60,925 bases of DNA, from positions 1-60,925 of the forward strand of contig JAIXZB010000028.1 of NCBI GenBank assembly GCA_027489915.1, in the 5' to 3' direction. The notes beneath the pieces were generated by a model, which searched no databases, was not told where the DNA came from, and saw only the letters and a program-made list of their open reading frames with translations. A program made the translations under genes and the position numbers. Origin of the DNA: Rickettsiales bacterium. GTDB lineage: Bacteria > Pseudomonadota > Alphaproteobacteria > Rickettsiales > UBA3002. This document shows, one piece after another, positions 52,853 through 60,880 of the stretch (the stretch's first letter is position 1; each line of letters starts with the position of its first letter).

Positions 52853-53350
52853 ATGCGCGTATTGCTTTTAATTACCTGTTTGTGTTTCACGCCATCGCTT
52901 GCGCTGGCGCAGCTTGTAATACAGCAAGGCAAACCCGTGAGTGACGCAGCAGCGAATGATACTTCGATTGCGCCAATTGCAAATGATGACGGCACAGGGC
53001 CGGTGGAAGCGGTGATTCAGGGAACCAATTTTCCCGCTAAAGCGATAACTCCTGTTGGCCCAACGCCTGCTGGGCGTAGCAGCGTGGAGCCTGTGAATGT
53101 GGCAAAGCGTAAAATTATTACGAACGACAACCCACTATGGCCAACAGATACAGTGGATATATTTGTGAGCGCCTGCTCAAGCATGCGGCCACAGCTTATG
53201 CCACTATGCAGCTGTGTGATTGAAAAACTGGCAGTGAATATGAAGCATAATGAATTCATTGCGCTTTCGGAAGTGAATGCTGTGGAGCAAGACCCGCGCT
53301 ATCTCGCTGCGCGAGAAGCATGTGTTCCGCGCGATGCGGTGGCGAAATAA
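52853..53350 (+). CDS. Small exported protein with conserved-looking cysteines (165 residues)
   Basis: I do not recognise this protein. It has a clear signal peptide (MRVLLLITCLCFTPSLALA, likely cleaved before QLVIQQG), a Pro/Ala/Thr-rich low-complexity middle, and a C-terminal segment of about 55 residues with Cys in VSACSSMRPQLMPLCSCVIEKL and REACVPRD, which could form two disulfides. Start ATG at 52853 follows GGGAGAG. Its stop lies 1 bp before the fmt ATG, so it belongs to the def-fmt-truA operon. Confidence 0.75.
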   Translation: MRVLLLITCLCFTPSLALAQLVIQQGKPVSDAAANDTSIAPIANDDGTGPVEAVIQGTNFPAKAITPVGPTPAGRSSVEPVNVAKRKIITNDNPLWPTDTVDIFVSACSSMRPQLMPLCSCVIEKLAVNMKHNEFIALSEVNAVEQDPRYLAAREACVPRDAVAK

Positions 53351-53351
53351 C

Positions 53352-54278
53352 ATGGCGGCGCTGCGCATTGTATTTATGGGTACTCCTGCATTTGCGGTGC
53401 CTACATTGCAAGGGCTGCTCTCTTCAGAACATACGGTGGTTGCGGTCTATAGCCAACCGCCAAGGCCTGCGGGGCGTGGGCAGAAACTTACACCATCAGC
53501 CGTACATCAGCTCGCGCAATCGCGCGATATTGCTGTGTTCACCCCTACCAGCCTGAAAACATCTGAGGCGCAAGAAATCTTTCGTTCGCATCAAGCGGAT
53601 ATTGCGGTGGTTGCGGCGTATGGACTGTTATTACCACAAGCGATTCTGGATGCCCCCAAGCTTGGCTGCATTAATGTGCATCCCTCTGCGCTGCCTCGCT
53701 GGAGAGGTGCAGCGCCGATTCAGCGCACGCTTATGGCAGGCGATAGCCACACAGAAGGCTGCATCATGCAAATGGAAGTGGGAATGGATACAGGGCCTGT
53801 GCTAATGCGCGAGGCATTTGCCATTCCGCCTGATATGAATGCTACGGGCCTATATAATGCTATGGCAGCACTTGGAGGTGCACTCACAATGCGTACGCTC
53901 GAAGTGCTGGATACGCTTAGCGCCACTCCGCAAAGCAGTGTTGAGGTTACCCATGCTGCGAAAATCACGAAGGATGATCAACCGATTATGTGGAGTCGCG
54001 AGGCTTCTTCTACCCTGCATCAGATTCGTGGGCTGTCATTCAACCCTGCGGCCACATTTAGGTTTGCGGGCGAAACGCTTAAGGTTACGCGTGCTGCGGT
54101 GATAACATCGCCACACATGGCCGCGGCTGGTACGCTGATTAGCGATACGGGTATTGTGGCCTGTGCTCGCGGTACGGCTCTGCAATTGCTCGAATTACAG
54201 CGCGCAGGAAAACCACGCATGGCGATTGAAGAGTTTCTGCGGGGATTTCCAATGCCACGTGGTACGGTGCTTACCTAA
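53352..54278 (+). CDS. fmt: Methionyl-tRNA formyltransferase
   Basis: Formylates initiator Met-tRNA. The 308 residues carry RIVFMGTPAFAVPTLQGLL, QPPRPAGRGQKLTPSAV, and the catalytic region INVHPSALPRWRGAAPIQRTLMAGD with Asn, His and later Asp; the C-terminal OB-like tRNA-binding domain follows. The ATG at 53352 is right after the stop of the secreted protein. A frame open from 53277 lies inside that gene and is rejected. The end overlaps the truA start by one base. Confidence 0.97.
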   Translation: MAALRIVFMGTPAFAVPTLQGLLSSEHTVVAVYSQPPRPAGRGQKLTPSAVHQLAQSRDIAVFTPTSLKTSEAQEIFRSHQADIAVVAAYGLLLPQAILDAPKLGCINVHPSALPRWRGAAPIQRTLMAGDSHTEGCIMQMEVGMDTGPVLMREAFAIPPDMNATGLYNAMAALGGALTMRTLEVLDTLSATPQSSVEVTHAAKITKDDQPIMWSREASSTLHQIRGLSFNPAATFRFAGETLKVTRAAVITSPHMAAAGTLISDTGIVACARGTALQLLELQRAGKPRMAIEEFLRGFPMPRGTVLT

Positions 54279-55015
54279 TGCCACGCTTCAAACTCACCAT
54301 TGAATATGACGGCACACCCTATGCAGGGTGGCAGAAGCAGGATCACATGCCGAGCGTGCAAACCGTTCTAGAAGGCGCGATAGAACAATTTTCTCAAACA
54401 CATTGCCCACTTATTGCCGCAGGGCGCACCGATTCAGGTGTGCATGCAACAGGTCAAGTGGTGCATGTAGATTTACCGAAAGATTACCCTACATTCAACA
54501 TTCGTCAGGGCATTAATTTTTATCTGATTGGTGAAAAAATTGTGGTGCTAGCGGCAGAAAAAGTGGCGGATGATTTTCATGCGCGGTTTGACGCTAAACG
54601 CAGGCATTATATTTATCGCATTGTGAACCGTTCTGCACCACTTGCTGTGGATGCACTGCGCGCTTGGCACGTGCACAAAAAACTTAATATTGAAGCCATG
54701 CGCGAGGGCGCAATGCATCTTATCGGTCATCATGATTTCTCGAGTTTTCGGGCTTCAACCTGTCAATCGCCCTCGCCCATTAAAACGATGGAAGCAATTG
54801 ATATTCTGCATGAACACGAGGATGTGTCGATTCATGTATCAGCACGTTCGTTTCTGCATCATCAGGTACGTAATATTGTTGGCACACTTTGCCTAGTGGG
54901 TGCGGGTAAATGGAGTGCTGAACGTGTAAAAGCAGCGCGAGATATGAAAGACAGACGTGCTGGCGGTCCAACTGCGCCTGCACACGGTCTGTATTTCACT
55001 CGGGTTGAGTATTAG
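54278..55015 (+). CDS. truA: tRNA pseudouridine(38-40) synthase
   Basis: The 245-residue enzyme modifies the anticodon arm of tRNAs. The catalytic Asp lies in AAGRTDSGVHATGQVVH. Other family segments are LTIEYDGTPYAGWQKQ at the front, HARFDAKRRHYIYRI and RSFLHHQVRNIVGTLCLVGAGKWS. It overlaps fmt by one base and meets dapE tail to tail. Confidence 0.97.
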   Translation: MPRFKLTIEYDGTPYAGWQKQDHMPSVQTVLEGAIEQFSQTHCPLIAAGRTDSGVHATGQVVHVDLPKDYPTFNIRQGINFYLIGEKIVVLAAEKVADDFHARFDAKRRHYIYRIVNRSAPLAVDALRAWHVHKKLNIEAMREGAMHLIGHHDFSSFRASTCQSPSPIKTMEAIDILHEHEDVSIHVSARSFLHHQVRNIVGTLCLVGAGKWSAERVKAARDMKDRRAGGPTAPAHGLYFTRVEY

Positions 55016-56157
55016 GACGCAAAAAATCTAGCGATGAAGCGTTCGTATATGCGGGTTAAATCCTCCAGCACTGCGACACTCACATGTTCATCCACCATGT
55101 GCGGGGTGTGACCTGTGGTACCGAATTCGATGACAGGACAGATGTCTTTAATAAACCGTGCATCGGAAGTGCCACCTGTGGTTGAAAGCACAGGTATAAG
55201 GCCAGTGACTTCCTGTGCAGCTGCGACCATGTGTGCGGCAAGATCTGGGTTATGATTTAAAAACGCATCGCCAGTGTAGCGCACATCGATGCTATATTTA
55301 CCTGCGGCAAACTGTGCGCAGGTGGCATGCAGCCATGCCTCGATAGAATCCCGTGTATGGTGGGTGTTGAAGCGAATATTGCACTTTGCTGAAGCGCGCG
55401 CAGGAATGACATTCACAGTGGGATTGCCGACATCGACGCTCGTGATTTCCAAATTGCTGGGGGGGAAATGCTCGGTCCCCTCATCAAGCGTGTGGGATTT
55501 GAGTGCGTGAAGGATGGTAATGAGTGATGTAACGGGATTTTCTGCACGCTCGGGGTAAGCCACGTGACCTTGCTTGCCTTCTGTAGTGATAGTGAAAGAA
55601 ATGCTGCCACGTCGGCCAATTTTTACCATTTCGCCAAGTTTTTCAGGGTTGGTGGGCTCGCCGACTATGCAAGCATCTATCACTTCGCCTTTGGCCTTTA
55701 ACCAATCGAGCATTTTGCGAGTGCCATTGATGGCGATACCTTCTTCATCCTGCGTGATGAGGAAGCTTAGTGAACCTTTTATGCTTTCTGATGAAATCAC
55801 TTGAGCAGTGGCTGCAATAAATGCGGCGATGGCGCCCTTCATATCTTCAGCACCACGACCATAAAGCACGCCCGCATGAATTTCTGCGCCAAAGGGCGGG
55901 AATTTCCATGCAGCTGCGTCACCTACAGGCACCACATCAGTATGACCTGCGAAACACAAATTGGGGGCAGAAGTGCCGTAACGCGCATAGAGGTTTTCAA
56001 CAGATTCTGTGCCCGCTTCTTCGAAGGTGACGCGGTGCACGGTGAAGCCCAGTGGCACGAGGGCTGCTTCAATTACCGATAGTGCGCCTGCCTCTACTGG
56101 CGTTACGCTTGGGCAGCGAATCAATGCCTGCGTGAGTGTTATGACATCCAAACTCAT
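55012..56157 (-). CDS. dapE: Succinyl-diaminopimelate desuccinylase
   Basis: Zinc M20 hydrolase of the lysine/DAP pathway, 381 residues. Metal ligands are visible in FAGHTDVVPVGD, LYGRGAEDMKGAIAAF and LITQDEEGIAINGT, followed by the C-terminal STTGGTSDARFI and EFGTTGHTPHMVDEHV. It follows dapD with a one-base overlap, so the two enzymes of the succinylase branch are made together. Confidence 0.96.
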   Translation of the reverse strand: MSLDVITLTQALIRCPSVTPVEAGALSVIEAALVPLGFTVHRVTFEEAGTESVENLYARYGTSAPNLCFAGHTDVVPVGDAAAWKFPPFGAEIHAGVLYGRGAEDMKGAIAAFIAATAQVISSESIKGSLSFLITQDEEGIAINGTRKMLDWLKAKGEVIDACIVGEPTNPEKLGEMVKIGRRGSISFTITTEGKQGHVAYPERAENPVTSLITILHALKSHTLDEGTEHFPPSNLEITSVDVGNPTVNVIPARASAKCNIRFNTHHTRDSIEAWLHATCAQFAAGKYSIDVRYTGDAFLNHNPDLAAHMVAAAQEVTGLIPVLSTTGGTSDARFIKDICPVIEFGTTGHTPHMVDEHVSVAVLEDLTRIYERFIARFFAS

Positions 56158-56996
56158 TAGTCGCGCAGTAATTCGTTGACGGAAGTTTTGGCGCGGGTTT
56201 TTTCATCCACGCGTTTGACGATAACCGCGCAATAGAGCGATGGATCGGTGGGGTTTTTACCTGGTAATGTGCCTGGCACCACTACCGAATAGGCCGGTAC
56301 ACGGCCCATATGGATTTCACCTGTTGCACGGTCTACAATTTTTGTGGATGCACCTAGATACACGCCCATGGAGAGTACGGAACCTTCCTCGACTATCACG
56401 CCTTCGGCTACCTCAGCACGCGCACCGATAAAGCAATTATCTTCGATTATAACGGGGTTAGCTTGCAAAGGTTCTAGCACACCGCCAATACCTGCTCCGC
56501 CCGAGATGTGGCAATGCTTGCCGATTTGTGCGCAGGAGCCAACGGTTGCCCATGTATCTATCATGCTGCCCTCGCCTACATACGCACCGAGATTGACGAA
56601 GCTTGGCATCAGTACCACGTTTGGCGCAATGAATGCGCTATGGCGCACTACTGCGCCGGGAACCAAGCGAAAGCCTGCTTGTTTAAACTGTTCTTCGCTC
56701 CAGTTTTTGGTTTTGAGGGGCACTTTATCGTACCAGCCATGAGTGGCGCTGAGCACAGTGTTGGGATTGAGGCGGAAAGACAGCAGAATCGCTTGTTTAA
56801 TCCATTGGTTCACTACCCAGCCGCTTGATTGCTTCTCACACACGCGGATTTCACCTGCGTCGAGCGCATTGAGCGTTGCATCAACGGCATCACGCACTTC
56901 ACCTGTAGTGGCGTTACCTATGCTATCGCGCCCATCCCATGCACGGTTGACGATGGTTACGAGTGATTCGGTGGCGAGTTTTGGCATGGCAGACAT
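56157..56996 (-). CDS. dapD: 2,3,4,5-tetrahydropyridine-2,6-dicarboxylate N-succinyltransferase
   Basis: Trimeric left-handed beta-helix acyltransferase of the DAP pathway, 279 residues. The hexapeptide-repeat part runs from VRHSAFIAPNVVLMPSFVNLGAYVGEG through HCHISGGAGIGGVLEPLQANPVIIEDNCFIGARAEVAEGV. The ATG at 56996 has AAGGAG in front. It diverges from the nfu gene across 83 bp. Confidence 0.97.
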   Translation of the reverse strand: MSAMPKLATESLVTIVNRAWDGRDSIGNATTGEVRDAVDATLNALDAGEIRVCEKQSSGWVVNQWIKQAILLSFRLNPNTVLSATHGWYDKVPLKTKNWSEEQFKQAGFRLVPGAVVRHSAFIAPNVVLMPSFVNLGAYVGEGSMIDTWATVGSCAQIGKHCHISGGAGIGGVLEPLQANPVIIEDNCFIGARAEVAEGVIVEEGSVLSMGVYLGASTKIVDRATGEIHMGRVPAYSVVVPGTLPGKNPTDPSLYCAVIVKRVDEKTRAKTSVNELLRD

Positions 56997-57079
56997 GAGG
57001 CTCCTTATGCGGTGTGGCTACTTGTGTTTTTTCGAGTAACCCTTATATCACCCTTAAGTAAAGTGAAATTGAGGAAAAC

Positions 57080-57637
57080 ATGTTTATTCAAACCGAAGCC
57101 ACTCCTAACCCCAATACCATGAAATTCCTACCCGGGCAGGATGTTCTGGGTACGGGAACTGCGTTTTTTACCGACCGCGAAACGGCGGCAAAATCCCCCA
57201 TGGCTGCGGCATTGTTTGAAATTTCGGATGTGCGCGCTGTTTTTTATGGCTCGGATTTTATCACTGTCACCAAGGCCGATCATGCGGCGTGGGAGGTGAT
57301 GAAGCCGCTGATTTTAACCACGGTAATGGAGCACTACACTTCCGGCTCGCCTCTGATTGCGGAAGCAACCGCTAAAGCGGCAGCAAAAAGCAATTACAGC
57401 GCTGAAGATCAAGAAATCGTAGATCACATCAAAGAGCTGATTGATACACGTGTGCGGCCAGCCGTGGCTATGGATGGCGGCGATATTGTGTTCCACTCGT
57501 TTGAGGACGGAATTGTGAAACTTGAAATGCATGGCGCCTGTTCGGGTTGCCCCAGCTCGACCGCTACACTCAAACAGGGTATTGAAAACATGCTCAAGCA
57601 CTATGTGCCTGAGGTAATTGCGGTAGAACCTGCTTAA
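57080..57637 (+). CDS. NifU-like Fe-S scaffold/carrier protein (NFU1 type)
   Basis: The 185-residue protein has an N-terminal Nfu domain (MFIQTEATPNPNTMKFLPGQDVLG) and a C-terminal NifU domain with the cluster-binding CxxC in MHGACSGCPSSTATLKQGIENML. It is the NFU1 type found in alphaproteobacteria and mitochondria, which delivers 4Fe-4S clusters to enzymes such as lipoyl synthase. The lipoyl-dependent PDH complex in this window would be a client. Confidence 0.95.
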   Translation: MFIQTEATPNPNTMKFLPGQDVLGTGTAFFTDRETAAKSPMAAALFEISDVRAVFYGSDFITVTKADHAAWEVMKPLILTTVMEHYTSGSPLIAEATAKAAAKSNYSAEDQEIVDHIKELIDTRVRPAVAMDGGDIVFHSFEDGIVKLEMHGACSGCPSSTATLKQGIENMLKHYVPEVIAVEPA

Positions 57638-57645
57638 GACAAAAA

Positions 57646-58002
57646 TTACGCCGAAATATCGAGCAGAGCTTTATCAAGTTCTTTTTGAACCTGAAGTACT
57701 TTGAGATTGGCTTTAAAATCATAACCAGCACTGACCTGATTTACGACTTCCTGATCGAGCGAAACATTTGGAACCTGAACTGTTTCACCACTGCCATCGG
57801 GCGATGGAGCAGATAAGGTCGCAGGGTTCTTGGTGCGTATATCGACAATAACACCGCCAGTATCTGAAGCTTTGGCTGTGACTTCCTGAGCCTTAAAATC
57901 GTAAGTGGAGCTATTAGCAACATTATTGGCACTTACACCAAGGCGGGTTTCGGATGCACGAAGGCCTGAAAGTGCGGTCGCATAGACGTTGCCTGAAATC
58001 AT
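57646..58002 (-). CDS. Mini flagellar basal-body rod-type protein (118 residues)
   Basis: The protein joins the two terminal modules of the flagellar rod/hook family with almost no middle domain. The N-terminal module is ALSGLRASETRLGVSANNVANSSTYDFKAQEV, with the ANNxAN(S/T)xT motif; the C-terminal module is NVSLDQEVVNQVSAGYDFKANLKVLQVQKEL. It resembles FlgC or FlgB in size but is alone, with no flagellar gene around. It may be a true rod subunit outside the main cluster or a repurposed paralogue. The start has a GGAG site 9 bases upstream, and a near CtrA box lies about 55-69 bp upstream. Confidence 0.8.
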   Translation of the reverse strand: MISGNVYATALSGLRASETRLGVSANNVANSSTYDFKAQEVTAKASDTGGVIVDIRTKNPATLSAPSPDGSGETVQVPNVSLDQEVVNQVSAGYDFKANLKVLQVQKELDKALLDISA

Positions 58003-58056
58003 TTTGAATCGCTCCAGCGTGTTTTTTTATTCCTTTCATTATATATCAATAAAAGG

Positions 58057-58071
58057 TTAACGCGGGGTAAA
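58057..58071 (-). promoter_or_regulatory. Near-match CtrA-like box upstream of the mini rod gene
   Basis: On the minus strand it reads TTTA-CCCCGCG-TTAACC, one mismatch from TTAA-N7-TTAACC. A TATAAT hexamer lies 11 bases after TTAACC. Weaker than the boxes at 10366 and 37345, but flagellar genes are classic CtrA targets. Confidence 0.35.
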
Positions 58072-58120
58072 TTATGCCTACAATTTTAGGGTTTAGGCTG
58101 AATTTTTTAGAATGTGGGAT

Positions 58121-58681
58121 TTACATCATCCCTGTACCTGCCTCAGCGTCGCTCCATAACGGGTAGCTACGGCTGTTAAAAAGCTGATAATGCCACCATT
58201 CATTGCGGTAAAAATCCCAGCCGGCGGTGGTCATAATTCCCATGAGCAACAAACGGTTTTTTTGTGCTTCGGGGCTGATCTCTGGGTTGCCGTGGTGCGA
58301 AAGTGGTGTGAAGGCATCGAAAGCTGTGCCCATATCGAGCTCTGCTCCATCTAGCGTACAAAGATTCAAATCAATCGCCACGCCGCGAGAATGGGGTGAG
58401 CCTTTCGCGGGATCGGCGAGGAAATTAGGGTCAGGCGTATGTTCCCACAACTTCCATTGTGCTTCGCTTGGGCGGTAGGCATCGAACACGCGAAATTTAA
58501 GGTTTTGGGTACGGGCTAAGACAACAGCACGCTTCAATGCAGCGGCTGCTTCGGGGTGCAGATAGCATTTTGCAGCGCTATATACAGGCTTTCCAGTGAA
58601 GTTATTCGGTGTCGCATAGGCGATGTCTATCCACACATCGTATTCAGATTCGCTGATTTCTATGAGCTGATGTTCACTCAT
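58121..58681 (-). CDS. D-alanyl-D-alanine dipeptidase, VanX/DdpX family
   Basis: Zinc M15D peptidase of 186 residues. The metal and catalytic motifs are complete: KGSPHSRGVAIDLNL (SxHxxGxAxD) and NEWWHYQLF (ExxH). RVFDAYRPSEAQWKLW with the substrate-binding Arg is also typical. It probably recycles or scavenges D-Ala-D-Ala; no vanA, vanH or van regulator is near, so a resistance role is not supported. The ATG at 58681 follows the olsA stop by one base. Confidence 0.93.
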   Translation of the reverse strand: MSEHQLIEISESEYDVWIDIAYATPNNFTGKPVYSAAKCYLHPEAAAALKRAVVLARTQNLKFRVFDAYRPSEAQWKLWEHTPDPNFLADPAKGSPHSRGVAIDLNLCTLDGAELDMGTAFDAFTPLSHHGNPEISPEAQKNRLLLMGIMTTAGWDFYRNEWWHYQLFNSRSYPLWSDAEAGTGMM

Positions 58682-58682
58682 G

Positions 58683-59492
58683 CTAGCCTCCATGCAGCTT
58701 GGTGAGTGCCTCGCCAATAATGCGTTCGCAGGTTTGGCTTAACTCTTTGCGTGAGCCGCCCACCGGCAAAATCTGTGCGGCGTGGAACTGCACGACTACT
58801 CCCACGGAAGGGAGTTTTAGGAAGCGCCAAAAATGATCAAAAAACGTGTCATCTCCCACCCACGCCACACGGTCGCGCCAATGAGGGAGTATTGGCATAT
58901 CGCCAATGCGGGTGAAAGCAAGGGTGACAGGCTGCACAGGTAATATATCTTCGCCCGCTTCGGTTTCGGCTAAACTGAAAAAGCCGCTTTTGAAATGCCT
59001 TACACCGCTATTATCGCTTGTGGTTCCTTCGGGAAAGAGGCAAAGAATTTTATCGCTATTTAAACGCTTACGCATGGAATCGCGCGCTTCTTGCATGTAG
59101 GCAGGCTTGCGTTCAACGAACACACAATCGGCAAGCACACACATAAATCCCACCACCGGCCAGCTGCGCACTTCGCGCTTGGGGGTGAAGGAAATGGGGG
59201 CAATGCTTCCCAGTACAAATACATCGAGATAGCCTGCATGGTTAGCGACCATCATGAGAGGGCGCGCAGTATCGATGCTGCCGATGATAGAAAAATGCAG
59301 CCCAATAATGCGGCTGATGAGCTTCAAAAATCCCTGCACAAAACGGGCGCGAGTGCGATCCAAACGTAGTGCCCACAAGAGTGTGGTGGGAGGAAAAGCC
59401 AATAACAACACCACGACAAGCGCCACGGTGCGAACTAAAGCACGCATGCGTGATAAGGGAGGCTTAGATAATTCGGTAGATTCGGGCTGCAC
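58683..59492 (-). CDS. olsA: Lysophospholipid/lyso-ornithine-lipid acyltransferase (PlsC family, OlsA-like)
   Basis: This 269-residue membrane acyltransferase has an N-terminal hydrophobic helix (TVALVVVLLLAFPPTTLLWAL), the catalytic VANHAGYLDVFVLG (NHxxxxD), the FVERK strand and the acceptor motif LFPEGTTSDN. Directly after olsB (2 bp), it is likely OlsA, which adds the second acyl chain to lyso-ornithine lipid. A PlsC role in phosphatidate synthesis is the alternative. The first start is GTG at 59492; an ATG at 59447 (MRALV) is possible. Confidence 0.85.
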   Translation of the reverse strand: MQPESTELSKPPLSRMRALVRTVALVVVLLLAFPPTTLLWALRLDRTRARFVQGFLKLISRIIGLHFSIIGSIDTARPLMMVANHAGYLDVFVLGSIAPISFTPKREVRSWPVVGFMCVLADCVFVERKPAYMQEARDSMRKRLNSDKILCLFPEGTTSDNSGVRHFKSGFFSLAETEAGEDILPVQPVTLAFTRIGDMPILPHWRDRVAWVGDDTFFDHFWRFLKLPSVGVVVQFHAAQILPVGGSRKELSQTCERIIGEALTKLHGG

Positions 59493-59494
59493 TT

Positions 59495-60361
59495 TTATGC
59501 CTGCTCTGGTGTGTAACGATCGCTGTATTTGCCCGTTATCAGATCTGTTTTTACGATAATTCCAACATCGGTCGTGTTATAATCACGATCAATGACAGCC
59601 CCCTCACCTACAAATCCCCCCAACCTTAAATAGCCCTTAATTAACGGAGGCAGCGATGCCAACGTTCTTTTGACATCAAGAGACTCTTTAGGGAAACAGT
59701 TCATTTCGACATATTGGTCTGCGAGGGCACGCACACGCAATTCGGGCGGTGCGAGATGATAATGATACAGATACGACAGTGCAGCTGAGTGTTTTTCCAC
59801 ATCTATGCCGTATAGGCTCGCGCAGCCAAACATGAGCTCTACATTCTGTGCTGTGACGTAAGCCCCAATACCGCGCCATAAAAGCTGCATAGCGGCACGG
59901 CTTCTGTATTCCACATCCACGCAGGAACGTCCAAGTTCGAGGATTTGCCCCTTCTGCGCTTTTAGTGCTGAAATATCGAATTCGGTCTCGCTGTAAAAGT
60001 GGCCGATGGGTTGCATGCGGGTTCGGGTGAGCAAACGGTATGTGCCTACAATCGCGTCATCACCTTGCTTATTGCGGTCGATAACCAGCATGTGCTCGCA
60101 CACTTCATCGAACTTGTCAAAATCACGCTTCTGCGCCATCACTTCGGCATTCGCTTTTGCACCTAACTCATCGCAAAAAATGCGGAAACGCAGGCGCTGA
60201 GCAAGGTCTATTTCACGTGCGGTTTCGGCAATGCGAACAATCAGATTACCAGCTTCCAGTGGCTCGAATGGTTGAGCGTATGTATGTGCTTCTGTCACTG
60301 TACCTTTGTGGGTTGTGGCATTATTCAGGCTTTCTTTTCTTTGGAATCGAGCGGCACGCAA
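59495..60361 (-). CDS. olsB: L-ornithine N-alpha-acyltransferase OlsB
   Basis: The 267-288-residue GNAT-related enzyme makes lyso-ornithine lipid from ornithine and 3-hydroxyacyl-ACP. Family segments are LRFRIFCDELGA, FDEVCEHMLVID, GTYRLLTRTRM, LELGRSCVDVEYRSRAAMQLLWRGI and FGCASLYGID, with a C-terminal helical part. The ATG at 60361 would overlap fur by 37 bp. A GTG at 60298 with AAAGG 5 bases before it is the more likely start. The fur-olsB-olsA-vanX run is compact and probably one transcript. Confidence 0.9.
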   Translation of the reverse strand: MRAARFQRKESLNNATTHKGTVTEAHTYAQPFEPLEAGNLIVRIAETAREIDLAQRLRFRIFCDELGAKANAEVMAQKRDFDKFDEVCEHMLVIDRNKQGDDAIVGTYRLLTRTRMQPIGHFYSETEFDISALKAQKGQILELGRSCVDVEYRSRAAMQLLWRGIGAYVTAQNVELMFGCASLYGIDVEKHSAALSYLYHYHLAPPELRVRALADQYVEMNCFPKESLDVKRTLASLPPLIKGYLRLGGFVGEGAVIDRDYNTTDVGIIVKTDLITGKYSDRYTPEQA

Positions 60362-60750
60362 TATAGTTCTAAGCGGTGATCGACCAATTTGTAGCCATGC
60401 TCTCGCGCGATGCGCTCTTGCAATTGCTCAATTTCTTCATTGGTGAACTCAATCACTTTGCCAGAGCGCAGGTCAATCAAATGATCGTGATGGGTTTCGG
60501 GTGCTTCTTCATAGCGCGAACGGCCATCGCCAAAATCGTGGCGTTCAATGATTCCCGCCTCTTCGAACAATTTTACGGTGCGGTAAATGGTAGCAACGGA
60601 AATCTTGGAATCCACCTTTACTGCACGCGCATAGAGCATCTCCACATCAGGATGATCGTTGGAGTTTGCAAGCACGCGCGCAATGACCCGCCGTTGTTCG
60701 GTCATCTTCAGGCCTTTTTCTGCGCAGCGTTTTTCCAGATTAACTGGCAT
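60325..60750 (-). CDS. fur: Fur-family transcriptional regulator
   Basis: The 141-residue metal-responsive repressor has an N-terminal winged helix (LKMTEQRRVIARVLANSNDHPDVEMLYARA, then ISVATIYRTVKLFEEAGII) and a C-terminal dimerisation domain with the His-rich metal site ETHHDHLIDLRSGKVIEF. There are no CxxC zinc motifs. In alphaproteobacteria such a protein may be Fur, the manganese sensor Mur or related; I cannot decide from sequence. It heads the transcript that contains olsB and olsA. Confidence 0.9.
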   Translation of the reverse strand: MPVNLEKRCAEKGLKMTEQRRVIARVLANSNDHPDVEMLYARAVKVDSKISVATIYRTVKLFEEAGIIERHDFGDGRSRYEEAPETHHDHLIDLRSGKVIEFTNEEIEQLQERIAREHGYKLVDHRLELYCVPLDSKEKKA

Positions 60751-60831
60751 GAATCCCCGTTTTGCGTATTTCTTTGCCCCAGCACCATACCCGTAAGTAT
60801 TTGAATTGCAAGCCGTGTGGATGAATTAATT

Positions 60832-60880
60832 ACAAGTAATGTTAGCCCCGATTGACAAGTAATGGGGGGGAGGCTACATC
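60832..60880 (+). promoter_or_regulatory. Putative plus-strand promoter and direct repeat at the window edge
   Basis: TTGACA at 60852, a 17-bp spacer and TACATC at 60875 suggest a promoter for a gene that starts just beyond the window; CGGAG at 60914 would be its ribosome-binding site. ACAAGTAATG occurs twice (60832-60841 and 60855-60864), 23 bp apart, i.e. about two helical turns, the second overlapping the -35. The region is shared with the divergent fur gene. Confidence 0.4.

Noticed and set aside
58121..58681. VanX-like gene as vancomycin resistance
   Set aside because: No vanA/vanH/vanRS genes are near, and such dipeptidases are widespread in Gram-negative bacteria for D-Ala-D-Ala turnover.
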